NCBI GenBank assembly: GCA_021820845.1
Contig: JAKADC010000006.1
Span: 1-64,000, forward strand
Length of the DNA: 64,000 bases
DNA from: Pseudomonadota bacterium
Lineage (GTDB): Bacteria; Pseudomonadota; Gammaproteobacteria; Burkholderiales; Thiobacillaceae
Direction: 5' to 3'
The notes under the pieces: generated by a model
Told to the model about the DNA's origin: nothing
What the model saw: the letters and a program-made list of their open reading frames with translations, nothing else
Database searches by the model: none
Shown: one piece after another, positions 8,303-16,409 of the stretch
Numbering within the stretch: position 1 is the stretch's first letter
Layout of the letters: each line of letters begins with the position of its first letter
Program-made: the position numbers and the translations under genes

Positions 8303-8986
8303 ATGAAAAGCTTCCCTCTTCCCATCAAGGCCGTCGTCATCGATCTCGACGGCACGCTGCTCGACACCGCGTCCGATCTCGCGCACGCCGCCGAACTGAT
8401 GATGGCGGAACTCGGCCTGCCGTGTCCGTCGCTCGAGACGATCTCCACCTACATCGGCAACGGCGTGTCGCGGCTGGTCAAGCGCGTGCTCACCGGCGAC
8501 ATGGACGCCGAGCCCGACGCGGCCCTGTTCGAAAAGGCCATCGCCTCGTACAACCGGCACTACAGCGCCAATGTCTCGCTGCATTCGCGCCCGTTCGAAG
8601 GCGTCGTCGAAGGCCTCCAGGCCTTCAAGGCGATGGGGCTGCACGTGGCCTGCATCACCAACAAGGCCGAGGTGTTCACCCATCCGCTGCTGAAGGACAC
8701 GGGCCTGTTCGACTACTTCGAACTGATCCTGTCGGGCGACACCTTGCCCAAGCGCAAGCCCGACCCGCTGCCGCTCCTGCACGCGTGCGAGGTGTTCAAG
8801 GTGAAGCCGGCGGAATTGCTGCTGATCGGCGATTCGCTCAACGACACGCAGGCGGCGCGCGCCGCGGGCAGTCCCGTGTTCTGCGTGCCGTATGGCTACA
8901 ACCGCGGGCGTCCCGTCGCCGAGCTCGACCTCGACGCGGTGGTGCCGAGCCTCGCCGTCGCGGCGCGGATGGTGACGAAGGCGTGA
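8303..8986 (+). CDS. gph: Phosphoglycolate phosphatase (HAD family)
   Basis: The 227-residue HAD hydrolase has the nucleophile motif VIDLDGTLLDTASDLA, motif II ACITNKAE, the conserved lysine in PKRKPDPLPLLHAC and motif IV LLIGDSLNDTQAA. Gph dephosphorylates 2-phosphoglycolate made by Rubisco oxygenation or DNA repair, fitting an autotroph. It lies 84 bases after rpe; that spacer holds an imperfect inverted repeat (GACGCGAAGCG / CGCTTCGC), possibly a terminator-like or REP-like element. Specificity is inferred from gene context, as other HAD phosphatases share these motifs. Confidence 0.9.
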   Translation: MKSFPLPIKAVVIDLDGTLLDTASDLAHAAELMMAELGLPCPSLETISTYIGNGVSRLVKRVLTGDMDAEPDAALFEKAIASYNRHYSANVSLHSRPFEGVVEGLQAFKAMGLHVACITNKAEVFTHPLLKDTGLFDYFELILSGDTLPKRKPDPLPLLHACEVFKVKPAELLLIGDSLNDTQAARAAGSPVFCVPYGYNRGRPVAELDLDAVVPSLAVAARMVTKA

Positions 8987-8990
8987 ACCT

Positions 8991-9107
8991 CAGGGGCGGG
9001 GATTCGGGATCCGGGGGGCAGGGAGCGCGTGGCCGATGGCCCCGCTTTTATTGAATAAGGCGCGCAGCGGCTTACCCTGAATCCTGACCCCCGATCCCTG
9101 AATCCTG
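8991..9107. repeat. Imperfect inverted repeat between gph and trpE
   Basis: The gph-trpE spacer begins with a GGATTCGGGATC-type sequence followed by a G-run and ends with a run of ACCCCCGATCCCTGAATCCTG, which is its imperfect reverse complement. This resembles the REP/ERIC-like palindromic intergenic repeats that litter some beta-proteobacterial genomes. It would form a long hairpin in RNA upstream of trpE; a regulatory role is not shown. Confidence 0.4.
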
Positions 9108-9109
9108 CC

Positions 9110-10588
9110 ATGACCGAACAAGAATTTTTCGAACTCGCCCGCCAGGGCTACACCCGCATCCCGCTCGTGCGCGAGATGCCTGGCGACCTGGAAACGCCGC
9201 TCTCCGTCTACCTCAAGCTCGCCAACGCGCCTTACTCCTATCTCCTCGAGTCGGTCGTCGGCGGCGAGCGCTTCGGCCGCTATTCCTTCATCGGCCTGCC
9301 CGCACGCACCGTCGTTCGCGTGCGCGCCCATCTGCTGACCGTGGAAACCGACGGCCAGGTGGTCGAGGAGCACAGCCTGACCGATCCGCTGGCCTTCATC
9401 GCCGCCTTCCAGGCGCGCTTCAAGGCCGCGCCGGTGACGGGCCTGCCCCGCTTCACCGGCGGCCTGGCGGGCTACTTCGGCTACGACACGATCCGCTACA
9501 TCGAAAAGCGGCTTGCCGACCGGCGCAAGGACGACGTGCTGCACACGCCGGACATCCTGCTGATGCTGACCGAAGAACTGGCGGTGTTCGACAATCTGGC
9601 CGGCAAGCTCTATCTCGTCACCCACGCCGACCCGATGCAGGCGGACGCCTACGCGCAGGGCCACCTGCGCCTGGCCGATCTGACCGACAAGCTCCGTGCG
9701 CCGGTCGTGATGCCCGCCGAGCCGCCCGCCGACACCGCCGAGCCGAGTTCGGAATTCGGCGAGGCCGAATTCAAGGCGGCGGTGCAGAAGGCGAAGGACT
9801 ACATCGCCGCGGGCGACGTGATGCAGGTGGTGCTGTCGCAGCGCATGGCGCGACCCTTCGCCGCGTCGCCCTTGTCGCTGTACCGCGCGCTGCGCAGCCT
9901 GAATCCGTCGCCGTACATGTTCTTCTACGACCTCGGCGGCTTTCACGTCGTCGGTTCGTCGCCGGAGATCCTGGTGCGGCTCGAAAGCGACCTCGTGACC
10001 CTGCGTCCCATCGCCGGCACCCGCCCGCGGGGCCTCACGCGCGAGGACGACCAGCGCCTCGCCGAGGAATTGCTGGCCGATCCGAAGGAATGCGCCGAGC
10101 ACCTGCAGTTGCTCGACCTCGGCCGCAACGACACCGGGCGCGTCGCCGTCACCGGCAGCGTCCAGGTCACCGAGAACATGCAGATCGAGCGCTATTCGCA
10201 CGTCATGCACATCGTCTCCAACGTCGAAGGCAAGCTGAAGCCGGGGCTCACCGCGCTCGACGTGCTGCGCGCGAGTTTCCCGGCCGGCACCGTGTCGGGC
10301 GCGCCGAAGGTGCGGGCGATGGAGATCATCGACGAACTCGAACCGAGCAAGCGCGGCATCTACGCGGGCGCGGTCGGTTATCTCGGCTTCAACGGCGACA
10401 TGGATCTCGCGATCGCGATCCGCACCGCCATCGTCAAGGACGGCATGCTGTACGCGCAGGCCGGCGCCGGCATCGTCGCCGATTCGGTGCCCGACAACGA
10501 ATGGCTGGAGACGCTGAACAAGGCGCGTGCCGTCGTGCGCGCCGCCGAGCTCGCCCAGGCGCGATTCGGCGGCAACGCGGTCGACTGA
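9110..10588 (+). CDS. trpE: Anthranilate synthase component I
   Basis: The 492-residue chorismate-utilising enzyme catalyses, with TrpG, chorismate plus glutamine to anthranilate, the first step of tryptophan synthesis. It has the tryptophan-binding N-terminal segment ([20 protein letters not shown]) and the catalytic core ([69 protein letters not shown]). The next trp gene, trpG, is 12 kb away although trpE-trpG-trpD-trpC are usually contiguous in this group, so the operon has been opened by the intervening respiratory block. Confidence 0.96.
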   Translation: MTEQEFFELARQGYTRIPLVREMPGDLETPLSVYLKLANAPYSYLLESVVGGERFGRYSFIGLPARTVVRVRAHLLTVETDGQVVEEHSLTDPLAFIAAFQARFKAAPVTGLPRFTGGLAGYFGYDTIRYIEKRLADRRKDDVLHTPDILLMLTEELAVFDNLAGKLYLVTHADPMQADAYAQGHLRLADLTDKLRAPVVMPAEPPADTAEPSSEFGEAEFKAAVQKAKDYIAAGDVMQVVLSQRMARPFAASPLSLYRALRSLNPSPYMFFYDLGGFHVVGSSPEILVRLESDLVTLRPIAGTRPRGLTREDDQRLAEELLADPKECAEHLQLLDLGRNDTGRVAVTGSVQVTENMQIERYSHVMHIVSNVEGKLKPGLTALDVLRASFPAGTVSGAPKVRAMEIIDELEPSKRGIYAGAVGYLGFNGDMDLAIAIRTAIVKDGMLYAQAGAGIVADSVPDNEWLETLNKARAVVRAAELAQARFGGNAVD

Positions 10589-10713
10589 CGCCGCCCCCCG
10601 GGCTTCCTGTCAGACGAATCTGAAAAAACGGCTTTCCGTGCGGGCAGCGGCGGAGCCGCCGCGGGCGCTGTCTACACTGGGTCTGTTGCAGATCCGTGCC
10701 ACGGGGGTGCTCC

Positions 10714-11703
10714 ATGACGAATCCGTTCGCCGCGCGTCTACGCCGGAACGCTCCGGCGTGGCCTCCCGATGCCGGTCCGGCGGCGAACCTCGCGGGTTTC
10801 GCGGTTAAACGCATGCATGCCGTCGCGGCATCCTTTCGGAAGCGAGGCGAGCCGGCGGGTCGAAGCGGCCTCGCGGCCCTTGCCTTCGTCCTCGTCGGCG
10901 CGGCGAGCCTCCCGGTGGCTGCCGCACCCATTCCGCTCATCCAGACCAATGGACCGATCGCGCTCGAACAGGCGCGGCTGATGCGCGACGCGCTGCTGCT
11001 GATGGCGATCGTCGTGCTGCCGGTATTCGTGCTGGCCGGCACGTTCGTATGGCGATACCGCCGCTCCCGCCAGGCGACGTACCGCCCCGACTGGTCCTTC
11101 TCGTTGCCGCTCGAACTCGCGATCTGGGGGATTCCGACGTGCATCGTGATCGCCCTCGGGTTCCTGGTCTGGACCCGCACGCATTCGCTCGATCCCTACG
11201 CGCAGGCCGGCCCCGGCAGCGTGCTCGAGGTGCAGGCGATCGCGACCGACTGGAAGTGGGTCTTCCTGTATCCGGGTCTGGGCGTCGCGACCGTCAACGA
11301 ACTCGTCGTCCCGGCCGACCGGCCGTTCAGGATCGCGCTGACCTCGGACACCGTGATGAACGCGTTTTTCATTCCCGGGCTCGGCGGCCAGATATTCGCG
11401 ATGGCCGGCATGCGCACGCAAATCAATCTGCGCGCGACGTCGCCCGCCGAGATGTGGGGCCGCAACATGCAGTTCAGCGGCAACGGCTTCTACGGACAGG
11501 AGTTCAGGGTGCGCGTCGTCGGCGCGCAGGGATTCGACGCGTGGCGGCAACACGCCCGCGCAGCGGGCGGACAGCTCACGCGCGCCGCGTACGGGGCGCT
11601 CGTCAAGCAGCAGGCGACGGCACCGGTGACCACCTACGCGCGTTTTGATCCGGGACTGTTCGACGAGGTCATCGCGAAGTACCGCACGGAGCCGCACCGC
11701 TGA
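10714..11703 (+). CDS. cyoA: Cytochrome bo3-type quinol oxidase subunit II
   Basis: The product has an N-terminal signal-like helix, two TM helices (LLLMAIVVLPVFVLAGTF and LELAIWGIPTCIVIALGFL) and a periplasmic cupredoxin fold. The region aligning with E. coli CyoA (VMNAFFIPGLGGQIFAMAGM, then NMQFSGNGFYGQEF) has no CuA ligands (no CxExC), so this is a quinol, not a cytochrome c, oxidase. The E. coli lipobox cysteine is absent: the processed region reads ASLPVAAAPI. The start is uncertain (10714 used; an internal ATG at 10813 also precedes the signal). Its stop overlaps cyoB (TGATG). Confidence 0.9.
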   Translation: MTNPFAARLRRNAPAWPPDAGPAANLAGFAVKRMHAVAASFRKRGEPAGRSGLAALAFVLVGAASLPVAAAPIPLIQTNGPIALEQARLMRDALLLMAIVVLPVFVLAGTFVWRYRRSRQATYRPDWSFSLPLELAIWGIPTCIVIALGFLVWTRTHSLDPYAQAGPGSVLEVQAIATDWKWVFLYPGLGVATVNELVVPADRPFRIALTSDTVMNAFFIPGLGGQIFAMAGMRTQINLRATSPAEMWGRNMQFSGNGFYGQEFRVRVVGAQGFDAWRQHARAAGGQLTRAAYGALVKQQATAPVTTYARFDPGLFDEVIAKYRTEPHR

Positions 11704-13730
11704 TGTGGGGACGCCTGAGCGCCGACGCGTTGCCCGTCTACAGCATCGTCGCCGCCGCGGCGGCCGGCATCGCCGTGCTGGGCGTGCTCGCCGTGATCGT
11801 GCTGCTGACGGTCACGCATCGCTGGACCTGGCTGTGGCGCGAGTGGCTCACCAGCCTCAATCACCGCCGCATCGGCATCATGTACGTGATCGTCGCGCTG
11901 GTGATGCTGTTGCGGGCGTTCATCGAAGCGCTGCTGATCCGCGTCCAGCAGGCGATCGCCTACGATTCCGGCGGATTTCTGCCGACGGAGCATTTCGCGC
12001 AGCTCTTCACCACGCACGGCAGCATCATGATCTTTTTCGTGCTCATGCCGTTCCTGACTGGGATGATCAACGTCGTCCTGCCGCTGCAGATCGGCGCGCG
12101 CGATCTGGCGTTTCCGTGGCTCAACGCGATCGGCCTGTGGCTGACGACGGCGGGGGCGGCGCTCGTCATGACGTCGCTGGTGCTCGGACGGTTTTCGACC
12201 GGCGGCTGGTCGGGCTACCCGAACTACACCGGCGCCATCGTCAGTCCCGGGGTCGGCCCGGACTACTGGATCTGGGCGCTCACGCTCGCCGGCATCGGCT
12301 CGACCGTCGCCGGCATCAATTTCATCGCGACGATCTGGAAGTTGCGCGCGCCCGGCATGACGCTGATGCGAATGCCGCTCTTCTGCTGGACGGCGCTGTG
12401 CACCTCGCTCCTGATCGTGTTCGCGTTTCCCGCGCTCACCGTCGCGACGAGCCTGCTGTGGCTGGACCGCACGTTCGGCTTCCATTTCTTCACCCAGACC
12501 GACGGCGGCAACATGATGCAGTTCGTCAATCTGTTCTGGCTCTGGGGCCACCCGGAGGTCTACATCCTGATCCTGCCCGCGTTCGGCGCCTTTTCGGAAG
12601 TCATTGCCACGTTCTCGCAGAAGAAGGTTTTCGGCTACGCGTCGCTCGTCTTTGCCACGATGGCCATCGGCGTGCTGAGCTTCACGGTCTGGCTGCACCA
12701 TTTCTTCACCATGGGCGCGAGCCCGAACGTCAACGCATTCTTCGGCATCATGACCATGGTCATCGCGGTGCCCACGGGCGTGAAGGTCTACGACTGGCTT
12801 TTCACCCTGTATCGCGGCCGCCTGCGCTTCGACACGCCGATGCTCTACGCCATCGGTTTTCTGGTGACCTTCGTCATCGGCGGCGTCACCGGGGTGTTGC
12901 TCGCCATCCCGCCGGTCGATTACACGGTTCACAACTCCGTGTTCCTGATCGCCCACTTCCACAACATGCTCATACCCGGCAGTCTCTTCGGCATGTTCGC
13001 GGCGTTCAACTTCTGGTTTCCGAAGGCGGTCGGTTTCCGTCTTGACGACGCCTGGGGCCGGCGCGGATTCTGGTTCTGGCTCACCGGCTTCTACGCCGCG
13101 TTCATGCCGCTCTATCTCCTGGGCATGATGGGCATGAGCCGGCGCCTCGAACGGTATTCGCACCCAGGATGGCAGCCCTGGCTCGTTCTGGCCGCGTTCG
13201 GCGTCGTGTTGATCGCCGCGGGCGTCGTCTGCCAGGTCATCCAGTTGTATGTGTCGTGGCGGGATCGCGAAGCGCTGCGGGACGCGACCGGCGATCCCTG
13301 GGACGGCCGCGCGCTGGAATGGTCGGTCGCCTCGCCGCCGCCCGAATGGAACTTCGCCGTCCGCCCCCGCGTACGCAGCCGTGATGCGTTCCACGAAAGC
13401 AAGGTAGAGGGCCTCGCGTATCCCGACCCCGGGCGCGACGCTTACCGCGACATCTTCGTGCCGCGGAACAGCGGCCTGGCGGTGGCGATCGGCTGGGCCG
13501 CCTACGTGCTGGCCTTCGCCGCCGTGTGGCGCATCGGCTGGCTGGCGGCGCTCGGCCTGGCGGCGTCGGTGCTCCTCGTCATCTGGCGCAGCTTCCAGAC
13601 CGGCACGACCGAAAGGATTCCGGCGCAGACGCTCTACGACTACGATCGGGGCCGCCGGGAGGCGCTGATGCGCCTCGTGCCCGGCGGCGAGATCATGCAT
13701 GGCGCTGCTGCCTCGGGGGCGCGCCCGTGA
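11703..13730 (+). CDS. cyoB: Cytochrome bo3-type quinol oxidase subunit I
   Basis: The 675-residue polytopic heme-copper oxidase subunit reduces O2 to water with ubiquinol electrons and pumps protons. The CuB/heme ligands are visible in WGHPEVYILILPAFG (His-Tyr pair), WLHHFFTMG and HNSVFLIAHFHN. Of the E. coli high-affinity quinol site, R71, H98 and Q101 equivalents are kept (RAFIE, TEHFAQLF) but D75 is a glutamate. The closing SPPPEWNFAV block is also CyoB-specific. It is translationally coupled to cyoA and cyoC. The 688-codon antisense ORF in the track is a shadow. Confidence 0.96.
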   Translation: MWGRLSADALPVYSIVAAAAAGIAVLGVLAVIVLLTVTHRWTWLWREWLTSLNHRRIGIMYVIVALVMLLRAFIEALLIRVQQAIAYDSGGFLPTEHFAQLFTTHGSIMIFFVLMPFLTGMINVVLPLQIGARDLAFPWLNAIGLWLTTAGAALVMTSLVLGRFSTGGWSGYPNYTGAIVSPGVGPDYWIWALTLAGIGSTVAGINFIATIWKLRAPGMTLMRMPLFCWTALCTSLLIVFAFPALTVATSLLWLDRTFGFHFFTQTDGGNMMQFVNLFWLWGHPEVYILILPAFGAFSEVIATFSQKKVFGYASLVFATMAIGVLSFTVWLHHFFTMGASPNVNAFFGIMTMVIAVPTGVKVYDWLFTLYRGRLRFDTPMLYAIGFLVTFVIGGVTGVLLAIPPVDYTVHNSVFLIAHFHNMLIPGSLFGMFAAFNFWFPKAVGFRLDDAWGRRGFWFWLTGFYAAFMPLYLLGMMGMSRRLERYSHPGWQPWLVLAAFGVVLIAAGVVCQVIQLYVSWRDREALRDATGDPWDGRALEWSVASPPPEWNFAVRPRVRSRDAFHESKVEGLAYPDPGRDAYRDIFVPRNSGLAVAIGWAAYVLAFAAVWRIGWLAALGLAASVLLVIWRSFQTGTTERIPAQTLYDYDRGRREALMRLVPGGEIMHGAAASGARP

Positions 13731-14335
13731 CCGCCGTCGGGTCCGCCGCGCCCTCGATGGACCGCGTCGACGACGACGAGAACGGAAAGAGCGCGTTCGG
13801 GTTCTGGGTGTTCCTGATGAGCGATGCCGCCCTGTTCGCGGTGCTGTTCGCGACCTACGCGGTCATGATGCGCGGAACCGGCAGCGGCCCGGGCCCGGCC
13901 GAGGCGATCGGCCTCAAATACGCGTTTCCCGAGACGCTCGTGTTGCTGACGTCGACCCTGACGATGGGCTTTGCCGCGATGGCGCTGCACGCCGACGCGC
14001 GGCGTTCGCTCGTCGTGTGGCTCGGCGCGACGCTCGTGCTGGGCGCCGTCTTCCTCGCGCTCGAGGCCGCCGAGTTCCACGGCATGGCGGCGAAAGGCGA
14101 TACGCCGCAAGTGAGCGGCTTCCTGTCGGGTTTCTTCGCGCTGGTCGGCGCCCACGGGCTGCATGTGACGGCGGGGATGGTCTGGGGACTGGCGATGCTG
14201 GTCCAGGGCGCGACGTCGGACCTGTCCGCCCCGGTCCGCTCGCGACTCGGCCGGTTCGCGCTCTACTGGCATTTTCTGGACCTGATCTGGGTGGGCATTT
14301 TTTCGATCGTCTATCTTCGCGGGACGCTGGGATGA
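13727..14335 (+). CDS. cyoC: Cytochrome bo3-type quinol oxidase subunit III
   Basis: The 202-residue, five-TM subunit III has the family stretches FGFWVFLMSDAALFAVLFAT, LALEAAEFHGMAAKG, GFFALVGAHGLHVTAGMVWG and YWHFLDLIWVGIFSIVYLRG. The start is a GTG overlapping the cyoB stop (GTGA); an ATG ten codons later is the alternative. Length is close to the E. coli protein (204). It stabilises subunit I and the proton pathway and does not bind cofactors. The stop overlaps cyoD. Confidence 0.93.
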   Translation: MTAVGSAAPSMDRVDDDENGKSAFGFWVFLMSDAALFAVLFATYAVMMRGTGSGPGPAEAIGLKYAFPETLVLLTSTLTMGFAAMALHADARRSLVVWLGATLVLGAVFLALEAAEFHGMAAKGDTPQVSGFLSGFFALVGAHGLHVTAGMVWGLAMLVQGATSDLSAPVRSRLGRFALYWHFLDLIWVGIFSIVYLRGTLG

Positions 14336-14640
14336 GCCGTGAACCGGGATCGCCGACCCACCGGCGCTACCTGACGGGCTATCTGTGGGCGCTCGGCCTC
14401 ACGCTGATCGCGTTCGCCGCCGCGCGCCTCGGCGGGGCGAACCGGACACTCGCGCTCGGCGTGGTGATCGGTGCCGGATTGATCCAGATCGGTGTCCATC
14501 TGCGGTATTTCCTGCACCTCGGATTCGGGAAATCGCAGCGCGAGAACCTCGTTCTCGTCCTGATCGCCACGCTGCTCATCTTGCTCATGGTCGGCGGAAG
14601 CGTGTGGATCATGTTCGACCTCAACCGGCGCATGATGTGA
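14332..14640 (+). CDS. cyoD: Cytochrome bo3-type quinol oxidase subunit IV
   Basis: The 102-residue protein has three TM helices (YLTGYLWALGLTLIAFAAA, ALGVVIGAGLIQIGVHLRYF, VLVLIATLLILLMVGGSVWI), the size and topology of CyoD. The start is the ATG in the ATGA overlap with cyoC. CyoD assists CuB insertion and assembly in E. coli. No cyoE (heme O synthase) follows, so heme O synthesis must be encoded elsewhere. The gene ends the four-gene oxidase operon, 52 bases before the convergent regulator. Confidence 0.9.
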   Translation: MSREPGSPTHRRYLTGYLWALGLTLIAFAAARLGGANRTLALGVVIGAGLIQIGVHLRYFLHLGFGKSQRENLVLVLIATLLILLMVGGSVWIMFDLNRRMM

Positions 14641-14692
14641 CGCGTCCCCGCGGGGCCGCGCCGATCCGAAGGGTGCGCCGTTCGTCGGAGCC

Positions 14693-15985
14693 CTAGCGCA
14701 GGTCGTATTGCTTGAGCTTGCGGTAGAGCGTGCGTTCGGTGACGCCGAGCGCGGCGGCGACGCGGGCGCGATGGCCGCGATGCGTTTCGAGCAGGGACTG
14801 CAGGTGCGCGCGCTCCATGTCGCGCAGCGAGGCGCTCGCCGCATCGGGCGCCGCGGGCGCGGCGCGCGGCAGCCGCAGGTCCGAGGCGCGGATGGTGCCG
14901 TTGCGGCAGCTGAGGACGGCCTGCTGCAGCAGGTTGCGCAGTTCGCGCACGTTGCCCGGAAAGTCGTACGCCACGAGCGCCGCCAACGCGTCCGGGTCGA
15001 GGCGGCACGGCGTCTGCCCGCCCGTCAGACGCTTGAGCAGGAACGCCGCCAGCGCGGGAAGGTCGGAGGCGCGCTCGCGCAGCGGCGGCAGCGTCACGTC
15101 GATGCCGGCGAGGCGGTAATAGAGGTCGAGCCGGAAACGCTTGGCATCGACCTCGGCGAGCAGCCGGCGGTTGGTCGCCGATACGACGCGGACGTTGGCG
15201 GTCAACGTCCGCGTGCCGCCCACGCGGCGGAACTCGCCGCTCTCCAGTACGCGCAAGAGCTTCGCCTGCAGGCTGAGCGGGATTTCGCCGACTTCGTCGA
15301 GGAACAGCGTGCCGCCGTCGGCGAGTTCGAACAGGCCTTTTTTCTGGCCGCTGCTGCCGGAGAAGGCGCCGCGCTCGTGACCGAAGAGTTCGCTTTCGAA
15401 CAGGGTTTCCGGCACCGCCGCGCAGTTGATGACGATGAACGCCGCGCCGGCGCGATTCGAGCGCGCGTGGATGAAGCGCGCGGCGAGTTCCTTGCCGACG
15501 CCGCTTTCGCCGTAGAGCAGGATCGACGCCTCGCTTTCGGCGACGCGCGCGAGGTGGTCCACGCAGTTCAGGAACGCCGGAGACTGGCCGACCATCTGCA
15601 TGGCGTCGCAGTCCGTTCCCGCGTCCGCCTCGAGCGGGTAGAGCTGCTCGCCCAGATAACGCGCGCCGTTCGCGCCGCGCAGCGCATGTCCCCGGATGCG
15701 GGTGCGCTCGGGCTGGTCGTCGGCGTGGAAATGGGTGTGCACCACCTCGACCGCTTCGCCGCGCTCGAACAGGGCCCGATGCGGGCACTGCTCGCCGTTC
15801 TCGTGGCAGGGCCGCGTCGCGTGGTGCGACACGGCGTAGCAGTGCTGACCGACGACGGCGTCGGGCGAGACGCCGTAGGTCGCGGTGTAGCGCTGGTTCG
15901 CCGCCACGATGCGGTATTCGCGGTCGATCACGACGAAGGGCTGGTCGTTGGCGTCGATGAGGTCCTGCAGATTGATGGAGGGCAT
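14693..15985 (-). CDS. Sigma-54-dependent transcriptional activator (PAS-AAA-Fis HTH)
   Basis: The 430-residue protein has an N-terminal PAS domain (about 8-120) containing a cysteine-rich segment ([20 protein letters not shown]), a central AAA+ domain with Walker A GESGVGKE, a sigma-54 contact loop reading GAFSGS in place of canonical GAFTGA, Walker [11 protein letters not shown], arginine finger region YYRLAGI, and a C-terminal Fis-type HTH ([20 protein letters not shown]). Such proteins activate -24/-12 promoters from distal sites. A consensus -24/-12 promoter with upstream palindromes lies on the divergent side in front of the 67-residue gene and sqr, so it is probably the sulfide-oxidation regulator. 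The thiol-rich PAS could sense sulfide, redox state or a cofactor (inference). Confidence 0.92.
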   Translation of the reverse strand: MPSINLQDLIDANDQPFVVIDREYRIVAANQRYTATYGVSPDAVVGQHCYAVSHHATRPCHENGEQCPHRALFERGEAVEVVHTHFHADDQPERTRIRGHALRGANGARYLGEQLYPLEADAGTDCDAMQMVGQSPAFLNCVDHLARVAESEASILLYGESGVGKELAARFIHARSNRAGAAFIVINCAAVPETLFESELFGHERGAFSGSSGQKKGLFELADGGTLFLDEVGEIPLSLQAKLLRVLESGEFRRVGGTRTLTANVRVVSATNRRLLAEVDAKRFRLDLYYRLAGIDVTLPPLRERASDLPALAAFLLKRLTGGQTPCRLDPDALAALVAYDFPGNVRELRNLLQQAVLSCRNGTIRASDLRLPRAAPAAPDAASASLRDMERAHLQSLLETHRGHRARVAAALGVTERTLYRKLKQYDLR

Positions 15986-16001
15986 GATGTGCTAGGCTGA
16001 A

Positions 16002-16044
16002 GTCATGACGCATGATACCAGTGTCATGACACGTGAGTCATGCC
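16002..16044. promoter_or_regulatory. Palindromic upstream activator sites for the sigma-54 regulator
   Basis: Two copies of the palindrome GTCATGAC occur at 16002-16009 and 16023-16030, with centres 21 bp apart (two helical turns). The second is embedded in the perfect 12-bp palindrome GTGTCATGACAC (16021-16032). A half-site GTCATG follows at 16037. They lie about 70-100 bp upstream of the -24/-12 promoter and next to the regulator's own start codon, the expected place for an enhancer-binding site and autoregulation. Confidence 0.65.
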
Positions 16045-16103
16045 GTGTGGTGTCAGGCGAGGCGGGTCGTCGGCAAGCCATTGATTTTTGGGGAACGATC
16101 CGC

Positions 16104-16118
16104 TGGCACTTCCCTTGC
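16104..16118 (+). promoter_or_regulatory. Sigma-54 (-24/-12) promoter upstream of the sqr operon
   Basis: The sequence TGGCAC-TTCCC-TTGC has GG and GC elements separated by exactly 10 bases, matching the RpoN consensus TGGCACN5TTGC. Transcription would start about 16130, some 34 bases before the 67-residue gene. The divergent gene encodes a sigma-54 activator, strongly supporting function. Confidence 0.8.
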
Positions 16119-16163
16119 TTTACCTGTTATTGCAGTACACCCCACAACCGGACGGAGACGAAC

Positions 16164-16367
16164 ATGTCGGAAAAAATGAACTGGAAGCTGAAACCGGGCG
16201 TGACCATTGCCCCGGGGCAGGTGGAGGATGTCGCCAAGATGGCCTGCGCGCTCAAGAGCCTGTCGGCCTACACCACCTTTGTCGTGGAGCGCGAGGATTG
16301 CCCGGAGGACCTGCAGCAAATCGTGCAGGAAGGTCTCGACGCGATGGCTCGCGTCTTCGAATGGTAA
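16164..16367 (+). CDS. Small conserved-looking protein upstream of sqr (67 aa, unknown)
   Basis: The 67-residue protein begins MSEKMNWKLKPGVTIAPGQV and contains one pair of helices (VEDVAKMACALKSLSAYTTF, then DLQQIVQEGLDAMARVFEW) with a Cys in each half (MAC, EDCPEDL). The start is set by GGAGACG before the ATG; the longer track ORF begins upstream of the RpoN promoter and is rejected. It is the first gene after the sigma-54 promoter and lies 42 bases before sqr, so it is presumably co-expressed. No signal peptide or TM is present, indicating a cytoplasmic accessory protein. I do not recognise the family; a role in sulfide oxidation is contextual only. Confidence 0.75.
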   Translation: MSEKMNWKLKPGVTIAPGQVEDVAKMACALKSLSAYTTFVVEREDCPEDLQQIVQEGLDAMARVFEW

Positions 16368-16409
16368 TTCGAACGTTCAAATCGACATAAGCATAAGGAG
16401 CAACAATAA

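Noticed and set aside
6995-8782. 595-codon minus-strand ORF
   Set aside because: Antisense to rpe and gph and out of frame with apaG; the true genes have clear family motifs.
10610-10640. Hairpin TCAGA-CGAA-TCTGA after trpE as a terminator
   Set aside because: It is followed by A residues, not a T-run, on the coding strand, and the stem is only five base pairs.
11634-13700. 688-codon minus-strand ORF
   Set aside because: It is fully antisense to cyoB, Arg/His/Asp-rich with no domain; a shadow caused by high GC.
16005-16163. Longer start for the 67-residue protein upstream of sqr
   Set aside because: It would place the coding start upstream of the -24/-12 promoter and the palindromes; the ATG at 16164 has its own ribosome binding site.
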